A DNA stretch of 64,000 nucleotides from Anadara kagoshimensis (Eukaryota; Mollusca; Bivalvia; Arcoida; Arcidae): NCBI GenBank assembly GCA_021292105.1, contig CM037874.1:13994615-14058614 (forward strand), in the 5' to 3' direction. The position numbers were made by a program, and so were the translations under genes. The notes beneath the pieces are model-generated. The model did no database searches, was not told the origin of the DNA, and saw only the letters and a program-made list of their open reading frames with translations. The stretch's first letter is position 1; each line of letters opens with the position of its first letter. Shown here in pieces: positions 1 to 12,000 of the stretch.

Positions 1-175
1 GGGGCCTCGTTCCCATCCGAAAGAACCGTGACTTTCATTTCGTAATGCCGAGTGCTTGGCGAAAGAACAGTCACTACCCACTTTCAAGTCTTGGGTCAGA
101 CCCGGTCGGGGATCGAACCCACAACCTCCCACTTACGGAGCGAGCGCTCTATCAACTGAGCTACCGCAGTGGTTT
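1..175 (-). mobile_element. tRNA-derived SINE, head and part of body, cut by the window edge
   Basis: Read on the minus strand this starts with a tRNA-like head: an A-box-like GGTAGCTCAGTTGATAGAG and a B-box-like GGTTCGATCCC, followed by a non-tRNA body. The same head and body recur at 21548-21720 (minus) and 26407-26862 (plus), so this is a dispersed SINE and not a functional tRNA gene. The 3' tail lies outside the window. Confidence 0.8.
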
Positions 176-774
176 GTAAGTAAAAGAGGTGATGACTGAA
201 AACTATATGACGCCATTTCAATTTTGGTGTATGGTGCGTCAAGTTTGACCTGACTAATTGACTTTTGATTTGAATAATAGATTAGGCTTATATACTGTGT
301 GATTTAGGTATGACAGCATGTTTCATTACTGTTAACACTCAGTAACCCAATATTACTATCGTCTAAGCTTGTATATTAATTTTATACATGTATAGCCCCT
401 AAATTACACGATGGGTATGTCTGTTTGAATATTCAAATTAAAGGTCAAACGACCAGGTCAAACTTGACGCACTATACCTACTTTTCGTTCATAACATCAA
501 CTTACTTCTGTTGTTTGTTGTGGCCGTTGTTCAGTTCAACACAGTTATCGTTGTCCTGTATTATCTTAACTTCGGGCGTTTTATCTAAAATTAAAAAAAT
601 GATTGAAAAATACTATCTTTCACAAAATTACTTCTTTTGAGAAATATTTCTTAGGGCAACTTTGTAAACAGGCATGAACTGCAATTTTTCAATACTTGCT
701 CACAACAGAATTGTGCTGGTTGCTGTTAAAACAAAACTGACATAATATGTAATTGCATTGCCCCATGGGATCAA

Positions 775-1000
775 AGTTAGAAATCGATTAGTTGATGTGT
801 TGATTGTATGAGGTTTTAAGTCCCAGTCAAGAACATTGCACTTATACCGAGACTCACCAGGTATAGGTGAATTTGCATTTGGCCTTTGAAATGCGCCTGG
901 GACAATGAACAAGAAAGGCTTACAAGCACGTCACGCCTAACGAGAACAGGGCCTTGTTTTATTTGGTCTTTTCCGAAGGACCACCTTTGAGAATGGAATT
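775..1000 (-). mobile_element. SINE 3' portion (same family as at 26407-26862)
   Basis: On the minus strand this matches the distal body of the 26.4 kb SINE, including the block GGTCCTTCGGAA and the tail CTTGACTGGGACTTAAAACC followed by a short A/T/C-rich tail. The tRNA head is missing or too diverged to recognise. An open frame in it is an artefact of the repeat. Confidence 0.6.
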
Positions 1001-1234
1001 GTTGAAAACAATAATGCGTGCTACATTAAAAATACAAATTGGTGTGTAAAAATAAATGATGGTCCATAATATATGCTATATTAAGATGGAGTACAGTTGA
1101 GTAATTATGATTCACGTGTAAATCAGAATTCTTCTACTTATAACAAGGCGGTCAGTTATGGAAAAATGAAATAAACCGGAGGGCCAGGAGAAAACTACCG
1201 AACGCTAAACGAAATGACAAACATTATTACAATA

Positions 1235-1325
1235 AAATCTGCCAAGTGGTATTCGAATCCAGGCTAAGCTGTGGGAGGCACGGTGACCCGTAAGCGCCGC
1301 TTTAGAACGTCCTGGCTAATCAAGA
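1235..1325 (-). mobile_element. tRNA-like SINE head
   Basis: The minus strand carries a B-box-like GGATTCGAATACC downstream of an A-box-like TAGCCAGGACG. It resembles the element at 38128-38225 over the stretch around GTGGGAGGCA. Several positions depart from a tRNA fold, so it is read as a decayed SINE or tRNA-like fragment. Confidence 0.45.
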
Positions 1326-1669
1326 ATTAAGAAAGACGGCTGATGTTGTTATTATCAAACATTTCAGCGCTAGTGTTTACAAATAAAGTTCCGTAAGGTA
1401 AATGGACCCTTAGAACAATCGTACAAACCTATTGTAATGCAGAAAATAGATTTCGAATGCAATAAATACATGTTACAGTTACAAAAACATGACTTTGTTG
1501 TTGTTTGTTGTTTTTCACAATTTGTTCACAACTATTGAGGTAATTTCAAATTGATAAATCTTTTATAACCCACTGTTTGGGCTTCAAAAATATAACAAAA
1601 ATTGAAAATCTCAAATGTTTACCTAAGGACCCTTTTAGCATATAGATGGTCAAATACATGTAATCATAC

Positions 1670-4600
1670 CTGTTTCAGGATTGTCGTCTTCAGTTTGAAC
1701 ACTAGTCAATTCTTTCAGTTCTTTTGTTTTGAAAAGTTGGACTAAGACAGCTTGAGCTATTGGTATCATCATGGATGTAGTGGCCGTGTTACTGACCCAC
1801 ATAGACAGAAATGACGTGGTCAACATGAAACCTAACATTAACCTATACAGCAATAAAATAATGGGTGGATTAAATACTTTACTCACTGAAGCTTTTTTTG
1901 AAAATTGAGTTGAGTAGAGTAATGGTTGACTTTCGACGTCTCGATATAAGTGAAATATTCTTGGCTGGGACGTTAAACACCATTAGTCAACTCAACTTAT
2001 GGTTTAGACGAAGTAACCTCTGGTTTCATATATAGCTAGACATAAATGCACCGGTCCTTATAAGTATCTAAATTAAAGGTCAAACGAACAAGTAAATGTT
2101 GTTTGCCTACAAGATAAAGGAGGACAAGTTTTCAAAGTATTATTACTAGCAATAATAACATGAACATCTCCAATAAAACTGCAATTGTTAACTTTTTTAA
2201 AATACTACTTTATGTGCATAATTCTGTGCATTTAATGTGTCACAGAATCATTTTTGTTTTAATATTTACCATTTTGGATTGGAACCCATTAAAAGCAAAA
2301 GCCGCAGTGCAAATCTTCTATGGACCTTCCATTTTTCTATTGCTATGGCAACCGAAAGACCACCAAAGAATACAAAGGTTAGATCCTGAGGGAATTAAAG
2401 TTAATAAACCAAGTTATTCGCTGATACAAACAGATTTAGTATGACTTCGTTATTTAACCATTAAACATAATTTTGAACTAAAACATCTTTTTTCGTTTGC
2501 CTCGCTTGATTTATCGCCATACTCCAATAACGACAAAATCTGTCCAAACAAACTAGAACTGTTTCTTGAGACCCCCCGATCATGACCTTCCGATATGATC
2601 ATGGTTCAAGGTCATGACACACTTTTGAACCATTAAGATTATTCATATAAGGTTTTATGACAGTCGTCCAAAGCAATTATGAGATATGGCCCGGACACAA
2701 TGACAGACAAGCAGCAGACAGACAGACATGGTGATTCCTATATACCCTTTTGTTATTTCAAAATACTATCGCAATAGTTTTTTCATTTTTTGAAATATTG
2801 TTTCAAAATTTTGAATTAGCGTTTTGAATATGCGAATAAACGAATTTACTGATCCAAAATTACGAAAATACGAAATATTAATTCAGAAATTCGAAATTCT
2901 ATTTCCAAAATATGAAATAATTACTTGTGTTGTGAATATACGAAATACTACTTCCAAAGAAATTTTTAAACGCATGTCGCCTAAACGGAATCCGTATCGA
3001 AGGTATTTTAAAATACAAAATACATTAATTATATAAAACCTTTTTAATTTGAAGTTCAATATTGATTAAACATTAACAATCCTAACAAACATTACATACA
3101 TAATAATATTTCTGATAACAGACTTACCGTGTAATATTCTCTTGCTAACGTTTTTACTTTGCTGACCCCCATCATAGGAAAGATAATTACAGGCAACATG
3201 GCGGTAACAGGTAATGGGAATGCCTCGGTTGTCCAGTAAACAGCCATCAGTATCAATCCATACGCACATTTTGCTTCCTGTATGAAAAAGACGTTAATAA
3301 GCACCAGTAACTGTTGCATTTAGTACTGTAATATGTTATCTTTTTTTTCTTTTTACGTGTTTCTATCATTAACTTGGTTTATGTCGTGATTTTAATTCCG
3401 TTTGCTGCTGCAGTTCCACAGTTGCATTTAATCTTCTATCTTATAATCGAAGCGTAAATTTATACCTAGCTAAACAGGTGCTTGTCCTTTTGGAGCTTTT
3501 ACTTTGCTTTGGGTGGTCATGGATTATTATGTAGTTTTTTTTTATTGAAATACGTTTGGTCGCAGTATGTGTATAAACTACAATTGTGTTAATATTTATT
3601 AAGTTTTCAAAATCTCAATTTTTCTTAGTTTTCACGTTTTCAATCCTTCTAGCTTCATGCTGTGGGAGAAAGTAAAATTATTTAAACATGTCTTGGAGCT
3701 TTTCTGAAATTGGATACGATAAGAGTGCTGTTTACTTATATAGGGATCATGTGTGCGTCTACATAATGCGAACACTGATCTAATCATATGCATTGTGTAA
3801 TTGTATATATTTTATTTAACTGCAAATCATAACACTACCCAGGTGGATCCTCCTATATGAAAATACCTGATGAAAGGTCAAGCGGGCAGGTAAATATTTT
3901 TGCATCATGCATGATACATCCTATTTCATGATAACGATCAGTTACTTAACATTACTTTACATAAGATTCTATATCATATACGTTAGATATATTTCAAAGC
4001 ATGGAAGCTAACCATGACTTTGAATTAATGACGATTACAAGCCGATGTTCCTGAATTATATATTGAAGTTCAAGGAGGAGAATTCGACCATTTTCTTTCA
4101 TAGATAAATCTTCTAAAAATACTTTTTATTTTGAACACCCTTATATGATTTTAAATTTAATTAAACATTAAATCTGCTAAGATTTTAATTACAAGACGTA
4201 TAATGTCAGTAAGCGTACAACTTTCCAAAACCAAAGTGCTCGTACAAATTCATATAAAGCTGAAACTTTGACTTTCCCGATTTCTTTTCGAACCTCGCTA
4301 ATTAAATGAATCGAGCATGAAAAAAGATATTGCTATTAAAACATAAAGCAATTTACTGTCATGAAAATAAAATGTAAAAAAGTAGAAATAAAAATTTTTG
4401 GATGTAAAGAATCTATTATTATTATTATTATTATTATTTTTATAAAACATGTTTTAATGCTTTTGTCTTATACCATTTTTAAATTTAATCATAAAATACA
4501 CTAAAAAAATTATGATTTAATTCAAAAATGGTATATGACACTTGTAGACAGTGATTCGGACATGAATTAGTATGATGTCAGTTATTGCCACACAAGTTAA

Positions 4601-5153
4601 GTTATGTATATTCCGTAGCATCTACATCTTAAATAAATCCAAAACCTTTTTCACACCTGCAAAATGTTTAATTAGATGCAAAACTTAGAGGCATGGCTAA
4701 ATTTTTTATACAATGTATATTAATGGTTTTCTTTGTGACAAGAATTTTATTTTCCGATTGGATCTTGAAAACGTTAATGATCTTATAATAAAACTTATAC
4801 CACTTGCCAGGCCCCGAGTTCACATTTTTAACTTAATTTAAAACAATTATAGTATTTCTTACTGTACTACATATTTCGACAAACTAGAAAACGGATACAT
4901 GTTATTCAAAATGACAATAAATAGCTAATAAAAGTATTTTTGATTTTTTCGATTTTCAAGATGTATTTTTAGAACAATCGCAGTTATGCAATGATGATGA
5001 AACCTGGACAAAATATAAGTTTTTTGGGGGGGAACTTGACATGCACATACTTACTGGCGAATCTTGGATTATCGGAAGTGGAAGGAACACAAGTGGTGTC
5101 AATATAATAATAAGTCTTCCTTTGTTCCTTCTTAGAAAGGGTATAATCGCCAT
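1670..5153 (-). CDS. SLC13-family Na+-coupled di/tricarboxylate or sulfate transporter, first four coding exons (gene runs off the left edge)
   Basis: Multi-pass membrane transporter moving sodium with dicarboxylates, citrate or sulfate. Coding exons on the minus strand are 5153-5055 (start ATG, phase 0), 3277-3128, 2385-2270 and 1842-1670; all have AG acceptors and GT donors and the phases agree. Exon 1 gives a short N-terminus and the first membrane segment, with LIIILTPLVFLPLP. Exon 2 contains the family block MAVYWTTEAFPLPVTAMLP. Exon 3 contains FFGGLSVAIAIEKW. Exon 4 contains LSMWVSNTATTSMMIPI, the SLC13 signature with the SNT sodium-binding motif. About 179 residues are encoded here, roughly the first third of a typical 550-600 residue family member. 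No later exons were found in 1-1669, so they probably lie outside the window. Substrate within SLC13 cannot be decided. Confidence 0.9.
2540..2760. repeat. Dispersed repeat fragment inside an SLC13 intron
   Basis: This contains short duplicated blocks (GATCATGACC / GATCATGGTTC) and a CAGACAGACAGACA run leading into TGGTGATTCCTATATACCC. It looks like the 3' end of a dispersed element but has no coding content that I can support. The family is not identified. Confidence 0.35.
3468..3540 (+). mobile_element. Short 3'-end remnant of the Penelope-like family
   Basis: This shows the blocks AGCTAAACAGGTGCTT and TTTTACTTTGCTT, followed by CATGGATTATTATG, as in the longer copy ending near 57066. The middle is deleted. 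Confidence 0.45.
4412..4437. repeat. (ATT)n microsatellite
   Basis: About eight ATT/TTA units. A short inverted repeat follows at 4466-4541, with arms around ATACCATTTTTAAATTTAAT. Confidence 0.8.
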
Positions 5154-5524
5154 GACTGCTCGTGTGTATCAAGATGATAAAAGTTTCTTATGTGATGTAG
5201 ATGTAAAGATATATACGATACGTGAGGCTGCATAAGTTAAGTTAAACTGACTATGTAATCACTTTGACATGTAGATACCCGAGGACTACTGGTTATGAAT
5301 TTAATGGTAAGAGGCCTACATAATCACACTCAAGTTTCCTCCACCGCCACCGAAGTAACCGCCTCGATATGAGTAAGAGAATCTTAACTGGCGCGCAAAT
5401 AATATATATCATCTCAACTCAACTCAACCAACAATTTTGGATACCATTTTGTCAGGTGATTTAGTGTTTTTCCAAAGTTATGGGTTGATAATCAGTAGCT
5501 TCCCTGAGTGTGGAAAGCATAAGT

Positions 5525-5527
<3 letters not shown>

Positions 5528-5573
<46 letters not shown>
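5528..5573. repeat. Poly-T tract
   Basis: A nearly pure run of about 45 T in the divergent intergenic region. It could be the minus-strand poly-A tail of a retrocopy or a simple homopolymer; no retrocopied gene is recognisable beside it. Confidence 0.85.
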
Positions 5574-5574
<1 letters not shown>

Positions 5575-5979
5575 TTTCCTTCGTAGATCTTTTTACTTTT
5601 GTTAACATTTCTTAATATTCCTCGAGAGACTGAAAACCCATTTAAATTAGATGTAAGTGTCAGAATATGAAAACGACATCAGTTGATTAATGCTACAGAA
5701 TAACATATACCATGTATAGTACATTGTCCAAAGCGGCGCTTCATCCAATTGAGTGAAGTTTCAGATTGATAAAGCAAAGGATGTTGCTAAGTGAACTTCT
5801 AAGTGAACTTTTGCCACTTAAAGGAAAATTGGCTTTGGAGTTATTTGAAAACAATAAACGTTATGAGACGTGACTTAAAGTACTAAACATGCATTGTCAC
5901 ATTTACCATATATTTCAGTAGAGTAACGTTTATAAATTACATCTCTTATCTTTAAATGACATAGGATTGACCTAGGACC

Positions 5980-5988
5980 TATATAAAA
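5980..5988 (+). promoter_or_regulatory. TATA box candidate for the phospholipase A2 gene
   Basis: CTATATAAAA lies about 62 bases before the phospholipase ATG at 6050. Transcription starting 25-30 bases downstream would leave a 5' UTR of about 35-40 bases, which is plausible. No transcript evidence is available here. Confidence 0.5.
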
Positions 5989-6049
5989 TTGTACCTTTTG
6001 ACATATCTCCAGAAATACTCGGGCAAGAAAATTGAATTTGTACAGAAAC

Positions 6050-9000
6050 ATGTATTTCCTTTCAGTATTTTTTATTTTCGTTTTCCTGATCGCTGCTGGA
6101 GAGACCGCCAACATTCCAAAGACTGGTAAGGGCTATAATTGTGGTGAAACTAAAATATATTTTAAGTGCCAAACTGAATAAATCTGTCAAATGTTTTGGT
6201 GTTGTTCTGTAGGTGTATATCGTAGAGATAAGTTTTGACAATAAAATCGGAGTGTATATCCAAACACTATTGACCTGTACATTTGACCTTTATAAATTTA
6301 TGTTGCACTGGTATATTTATGTATGGTGAAAACATGTGTTTATTTTGTTCACATGTTTTGTATTGTTTGCAAATCCTAACACTGCCCATTTATTTGCTGG
6401 ATCATCATATATTAATATTCGCTAGGGTCAAGCGGACAGGTCAATGTAGTTTGCTCATGGATACTTCCACTGTTTCTGTGTCGGACTTAAGGGTCAAGGT
6501 TTCTGAAAGCATTGTCGGTCTCATTTGAGAAATACCTATCGGTTTATTGTTGGCTGTTTTAATCAAATGTAATGCAAAACGCGAGTTTGCATTGCTCTTT
6601 ACTCGATAATGTAGACGCCATTGCTCTCTAGTTCAAGTAAGTTCATCATTCCTGACCTGAAGAATTACCTATTAGACTTCAATAGGATTGTAGCAATTTG
6701 CACCTTAAAGCAATCAATACAATAAAGAACACAAAACGACAAATCAATACTAAAAGAACAGTATTACAACTTAAACAATATACCGGGGTCATAAAAACAG
6801 GAATTAACTAGAGTGTCTATTATAATTTTATCAATTTTTTTAATATAACAACTGAAATGGAACACATGAAATCACAAAATTATAACATGACTCCACTTTA
6901 TGACACTAAACTACAAATCCGGTTTTGTATGGCTATATACATTTGAAAACCAAGCAATTTAGAGAACAATAACTCCGATACTATTCCTAATAATAATATT
7001 GCATTTGAATAGTTATACCCGTCTACTATTTTAGTATAGATAAGGTCACTATGAAGAGCATATATAGCTATATATATATAATACTAAACTTCAAATCCGG
7101 TTGTCGTGTAATAACAAGACACTGAAAAAAACGAGAAATGTTGTAAAAAAAATAAAATACTCGAATACCTTTCAATATAACAATGGTCTTTATTACGTTT
7201 ACAAAATCGGTAGAGATAAGGTTATAATAAAGTAAACATGTATATGAATATGACCGACATTACAATTTAGATAAGAAATACAATATAACCGTTGTCCAGG
7301 TAACATTGTATTCAGTAATCATTTTTATCCAGTGTAGTAAAAGATAAAAGCTGTCACTCTGAAAATGTACACTTAGTGGCAAAGCATGTATTAGGTCAAA
7401 TATAATTTCCATTTGTGTTCAAAGGTATTAGAACAAATGTAACAAAAATATTATGCCAGGCCAAATACTTCAAATTCATCTTTTATTAAAATCTAGAAAC
7501 ATGTTTAAATTCATTTATTAGAGAAGTTCAAAAATGTTTATAAGAGTTAAAGTTAATTATATACAATTATAGCATTTCAGTAAGTGCGACATGATGTTTT
7601 ATCGGCAAAGAAAAGCAATATTGGCCGAGGCCGAAGGCCGAGGTCAATATTACTTTTCTTTGCCGATAAAACATCATATGGCACTCCCTGAAATGTTATA
7701 ATTGTTTTATCACATGTAAACTATTTTAAATGAGAAAACAAGTGTTATATTTTACTAATAATTCTTTTTTGGCGTTTTTGTTCCGACACTGGCCGCCATC
7801 ACGGTATCCTAGCAGCGTCAAGGCAACTAATGACGTGCTAGTGTCTGTGACGTCATTAAATGGCACAATTCAGACCGAATTTTCATCCTTTTTAGTTTTT
7901 CACGATTGATTTGATTGGCTTAGTGCAATATGATGTTTTATTTTAGTTAACCAATGAAAACTAAGAAGATCTCAGAGTAAAATGATATCATAATGTAATA
8001 ATACATTTAAGCAGATCAAACGGGTTTAACGTTTTGCTCTAAACTTCTTGCTGGGGTCACCCAATCACTCATCACACAACACTGGTTATGAATCAAAATT
8101 ATTTGTGATTTAATGCTGGGAGAGATATGCAATCATCCACTTCTAAATATACAGATGTACAGCTTATCTTTGTTTGCTTGGTTCTGCAGATTAGCATTAA
8201 AAACTTTGAAACTCAAAAACAAACAGCAAATTAGAAGGAAGTTCATGTCAGGGCGTTATGTTTGCTTTCTAACAAATTGTCATTTATAAAAAATAATTAA
8301 CAAACTTTTAATTCTTCTGTGACAGTTGTCTGACAACATAAATAGTTTATAAGGTTTCATTGAAACTTATCAAGTGCCAAGCATCCTGTTGTTGTGTTCA
8401 CACAAATAACAATAATGTCACGATGACCGTAAGTCGTACACCATCAACTGTCACGTTGTTAGTTAATAATACATAATCTACAGGGAAGGTAAAAACAACG
8501 TAAAAATAGATCCAACACCCAAAGGTTTACGTGTATTTTTGAACAAGTTCATTTTGTAAGCATATCTTATGATATATATACAATAGACAAAAGAAATTTG
8601 CAACTGAAAAGCATATATACTAGTACTTTTTTCTTAATTTGTCCAATTTGTTTTAAATGCTTTTTAGTTGTAAGCGTCCTTTGTAGCGGCCACAGGTGGT
8701 CCACACTTTTTCGAACTCTACAGAGGCACCATTAGCTTGCATTGAGGCCCGAGACACGAAACATCGGTTTTAAGTCCGATCCAAAAGACTTATACTAGTA
8801 TTAAGCTTTATACAGGTCTAGTATGGACAGGAGATGAAAATCACTTGACACAGATCGGCGCAACGAAGACCACGGCAAAATGACTTACTTGACTTATTTC
8901 CATCTCTCCGTGAAGAGAATCGGGCCGTTCACAAGTTCTCTCCAGTTTCCCCTATCTGTCGCTACTTTTGTTGCCTCAGTCCATGAATTGTAACCTAGTT

Positions 9001-12000
9001 CCTTACGTTCTCTATCAATGGTCCTTCTCCAAGTCTCTTTGGGTCGTCCTCTTTTCCTCTTCCCCTCTGGTGTCTAGGTACGTTCCAGTTTTGCGTACCT
9101 GTTGTTTCCCATTCTCAAAACGTGGCCCAGCCATTTCCATCTTCGGTTTTTGTCATTTTCCATGTTTCGCTGCTATACAGGAGGACTGAGAGTACATTTG
9201 AGTTTAGCAGGCGGAATTTTGTTCTTTTTGAGATCTGGCTGTTGTTCCAAATAGGAGCTAGTTTGCTGAATGTTAATCAGGCGAGGCAGAGTCGTCTTCT
9301 GATATCTTCATTTGTCCCTCCTGCATTGGTTAGTATTGCTCCTAGGTATGTAAAGGTTTTGACATCTCCAATTACTTTCTGGCCGTTGCTTGTGATTGGT
9401 TGAGCGTTGTTTGCATTGAATCTCATCACCTTTTTCTTTGACGCATTGATTTTGAGCCCGGTGGAGTGGGCGTTGTTGCTTACGTCACTGAATTTTCTCT
9501 GAAGCTGTTCTTTTGTGCTTGAGATTAACGTAATGCCATCTGTATAATCTAGGTCATCCAGTTTGGTGGTAAAGATTCATCTTATTTAGAACTGTGTTAT
9601 TTGTGGCAGCTGATTTTCTCATGACCCAGTCGATAACCACGAGAAACAGGAACCCGGACATGTTGCAACCTTGCTTAACTCAACTTGTATCTGTTTTCCG
9701 TAATCATGTCTTTTTTCCGAGGTCAGGTGATTAGCCGTACGCTTAACCTAGTACCTCTAGGTTCGTGTTTTTTGTTAGAGTTTTCCTTCCCATAGACGAT
9801 TGCATTATCATTGCTGACGAACTCCATCTGTCCGGATTTTCTTTCTGGGTTGTCTCCTATAGCCTTTGACCTACCATGGTCATCCACAAGGCAATGGAAC
9901 CAAATAACCACGACAAAATACAAATCAATAATTAGCAGTCAAACAAGACAAGGAGGGAAACGACGAACGCATATTGATACATATTGGGACCACTGATTAT
10001 GCAACTCCTGACTAGGCGAGCACGGAACGAAATCCAATGGTATTTTCATGTGCTGATGTTGAATTTTTATTGAAATAATGCATTCTAAATCAGCACGTGG
10101 CATATTTTAGTGCAACTGTAAACGTATTTATTTTCGCGATGTGCTAATTTTCGCTTATTTCGCGGTCTTTTCTTTTGTGCGAAAATTAATACCAAGCGAA
10201 AATTATATTATGCTTATTGTGTTATAGTGCATATTTAAAAAAAGGCAAAAATTTGACTACAGTAGATATGTCTAAATTTTCTATACCGCGAAAATTAATA
10301 CACACGAAATTAAATACGTTTACAGTATTTGAGGGGACAGGAGGCCTCTGTGGCAGATCACACCGCCTCTCATGTCCTAGGTTAAAATCATGCTCGGGAA
10401 GACACTAGAAATAGTTTGCCCTTGGTTTCCTCCGCCGCCACCCCTAAAGGAAAAAGATGACTGCTTTAAAAAAGTGACAAGATCTCGAATGGTGTGTAAT
10501 ACATCATTATTCAAAGTGCCAACCCTAGAATATAAGTAATTATAAATTAATAAATATATATTGCGGCTATTGTTTATATATATATTGTTGTCTTTTAATT
10601 CTTTTTCACAGGTCAGATAGTTTACACCGCGATTCATCGCCAAGACGGTAACTACGAATTTAAAGTAACAGACGGTAACGTTTTACTGAAGGCAATAACG
10701 TCAGTAAAAGATGGCGTTCAAAGCTGTACTCTGCAACATGATTACGCATCTATCTTGAACTTGATACTGGAAGACAAGAGCGTGCAGAAGGACATAGGTA
10801 TAAACACATACTCTATCTCTGTCTTTCTCTCTTGATACCCGAGTGGACCTGTGCATCTCTCTCTCTCTCTCTCTAATTGTACCAAAATCAACCCCTCTCT
10901 GTTAGTCTCTGTGACTTAAAAATTGTCAACTAGCCGACAATGTTTATTTTAATTAAAAATGTTTTCTTTTTTATTGCCTGAGTGCTTCAAGTTGACAGAG
11001 AACTTATTGTCCGGGCTATTTTGTAAATTTATTTCCAAACCTAGTAAAGATACAATATTAATGTTCATAACAATATATAAATTGATTTTGCAATAACAAC
11101 ATGCAATAAACAGAAGAGTGCTTAGATGCTTTTTATGGGTTTCAAGTTGTAGCATTTTATTATAAACAAAACCATATAAAATACGTTATTATGTAACTCA
11201 TAATAAACTCAATATGTTATGGTAATTACAACAGTATTCCGTGTACAGTACAGGCCTGTTTAAAGTTTAATACTAAGTGAACGAATTGATGTCAAATCCG
11301 CAGCCCAACGTGACCCCTTGTTACCTTTTGGTAGCAGCTACTCATACAGTACAGGCCTGTCGAAAGTTTAACACTTGGCTAACAAATCAGTAACAAATAG
11401 GCAGCTTATTTCGACCGCTCCTTAGCTCGGCTGCTTTTCGACAGCTGTTATCAATCTCTCTACAGCCTCTCAACCACTGGCTACCTATATCTTTGCCACT
11501 TCCACTTTTTTCGTTACCTCGGTGCTCAACATTCTACGGACCTGTGCTGTGTGTCTCGGCAGCTTTTCGATCCATATCTTGGGCACTTGGCAACAGAGCT
11601 TCGATACTTGTTTATGTTAGTTCAGTGTTTTAATTTCGACAGGTCTGTTCTGTAAATAACTGGGTCTGATTGGTTCACTAACAGTGCAAACATGCCGAAA
11701 GTTTAACTATTAGGTAATGGAAAGGGCTCAACTTCCGAATGGCGAGTGGACGAGATATGGATGACTTAAAGCCGAAAAGCCGCCGAGCGATAGATACCAC
11801 CTGCCGAAGAACTGTCGAGATATAGATAACATGGGACCGCCGAGATGAGCTGTCGATTCGACACTTATTCGTTAGCTCAATATTTCACTTTTGACAGGTC
11901 ATGAGATGATGAAGAAACCAAGTTCCTTGAATAATATCAATCAGCCTTCAAAAGTAAACTGACTGATTATAAAATGTCATTGGTAACCATGACGATTCTA

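Larger units (their letters stand above)
5154..6049. promoter_or_regulatory. Head-to-head intergenic region between the SLC13-like gene and the phospholipase gene
   Basis: The two start codons diverge across about 0.9 kb. The interval holds a long poly-T run (about 5528-5573), a SINE-like tail fragment around 5338-5430 and a TATA-like element near the phospholipase. It may serve as a shared promoter region; that is inferred from arrangement alone. Confidence 0.5.

Noticed and set aside
2160..2444. Plus-strand 94-codon frame
   Set aside because: It runs antisense to SLC13 exon 3, which has clear family motifs and splice sites on the other strand.
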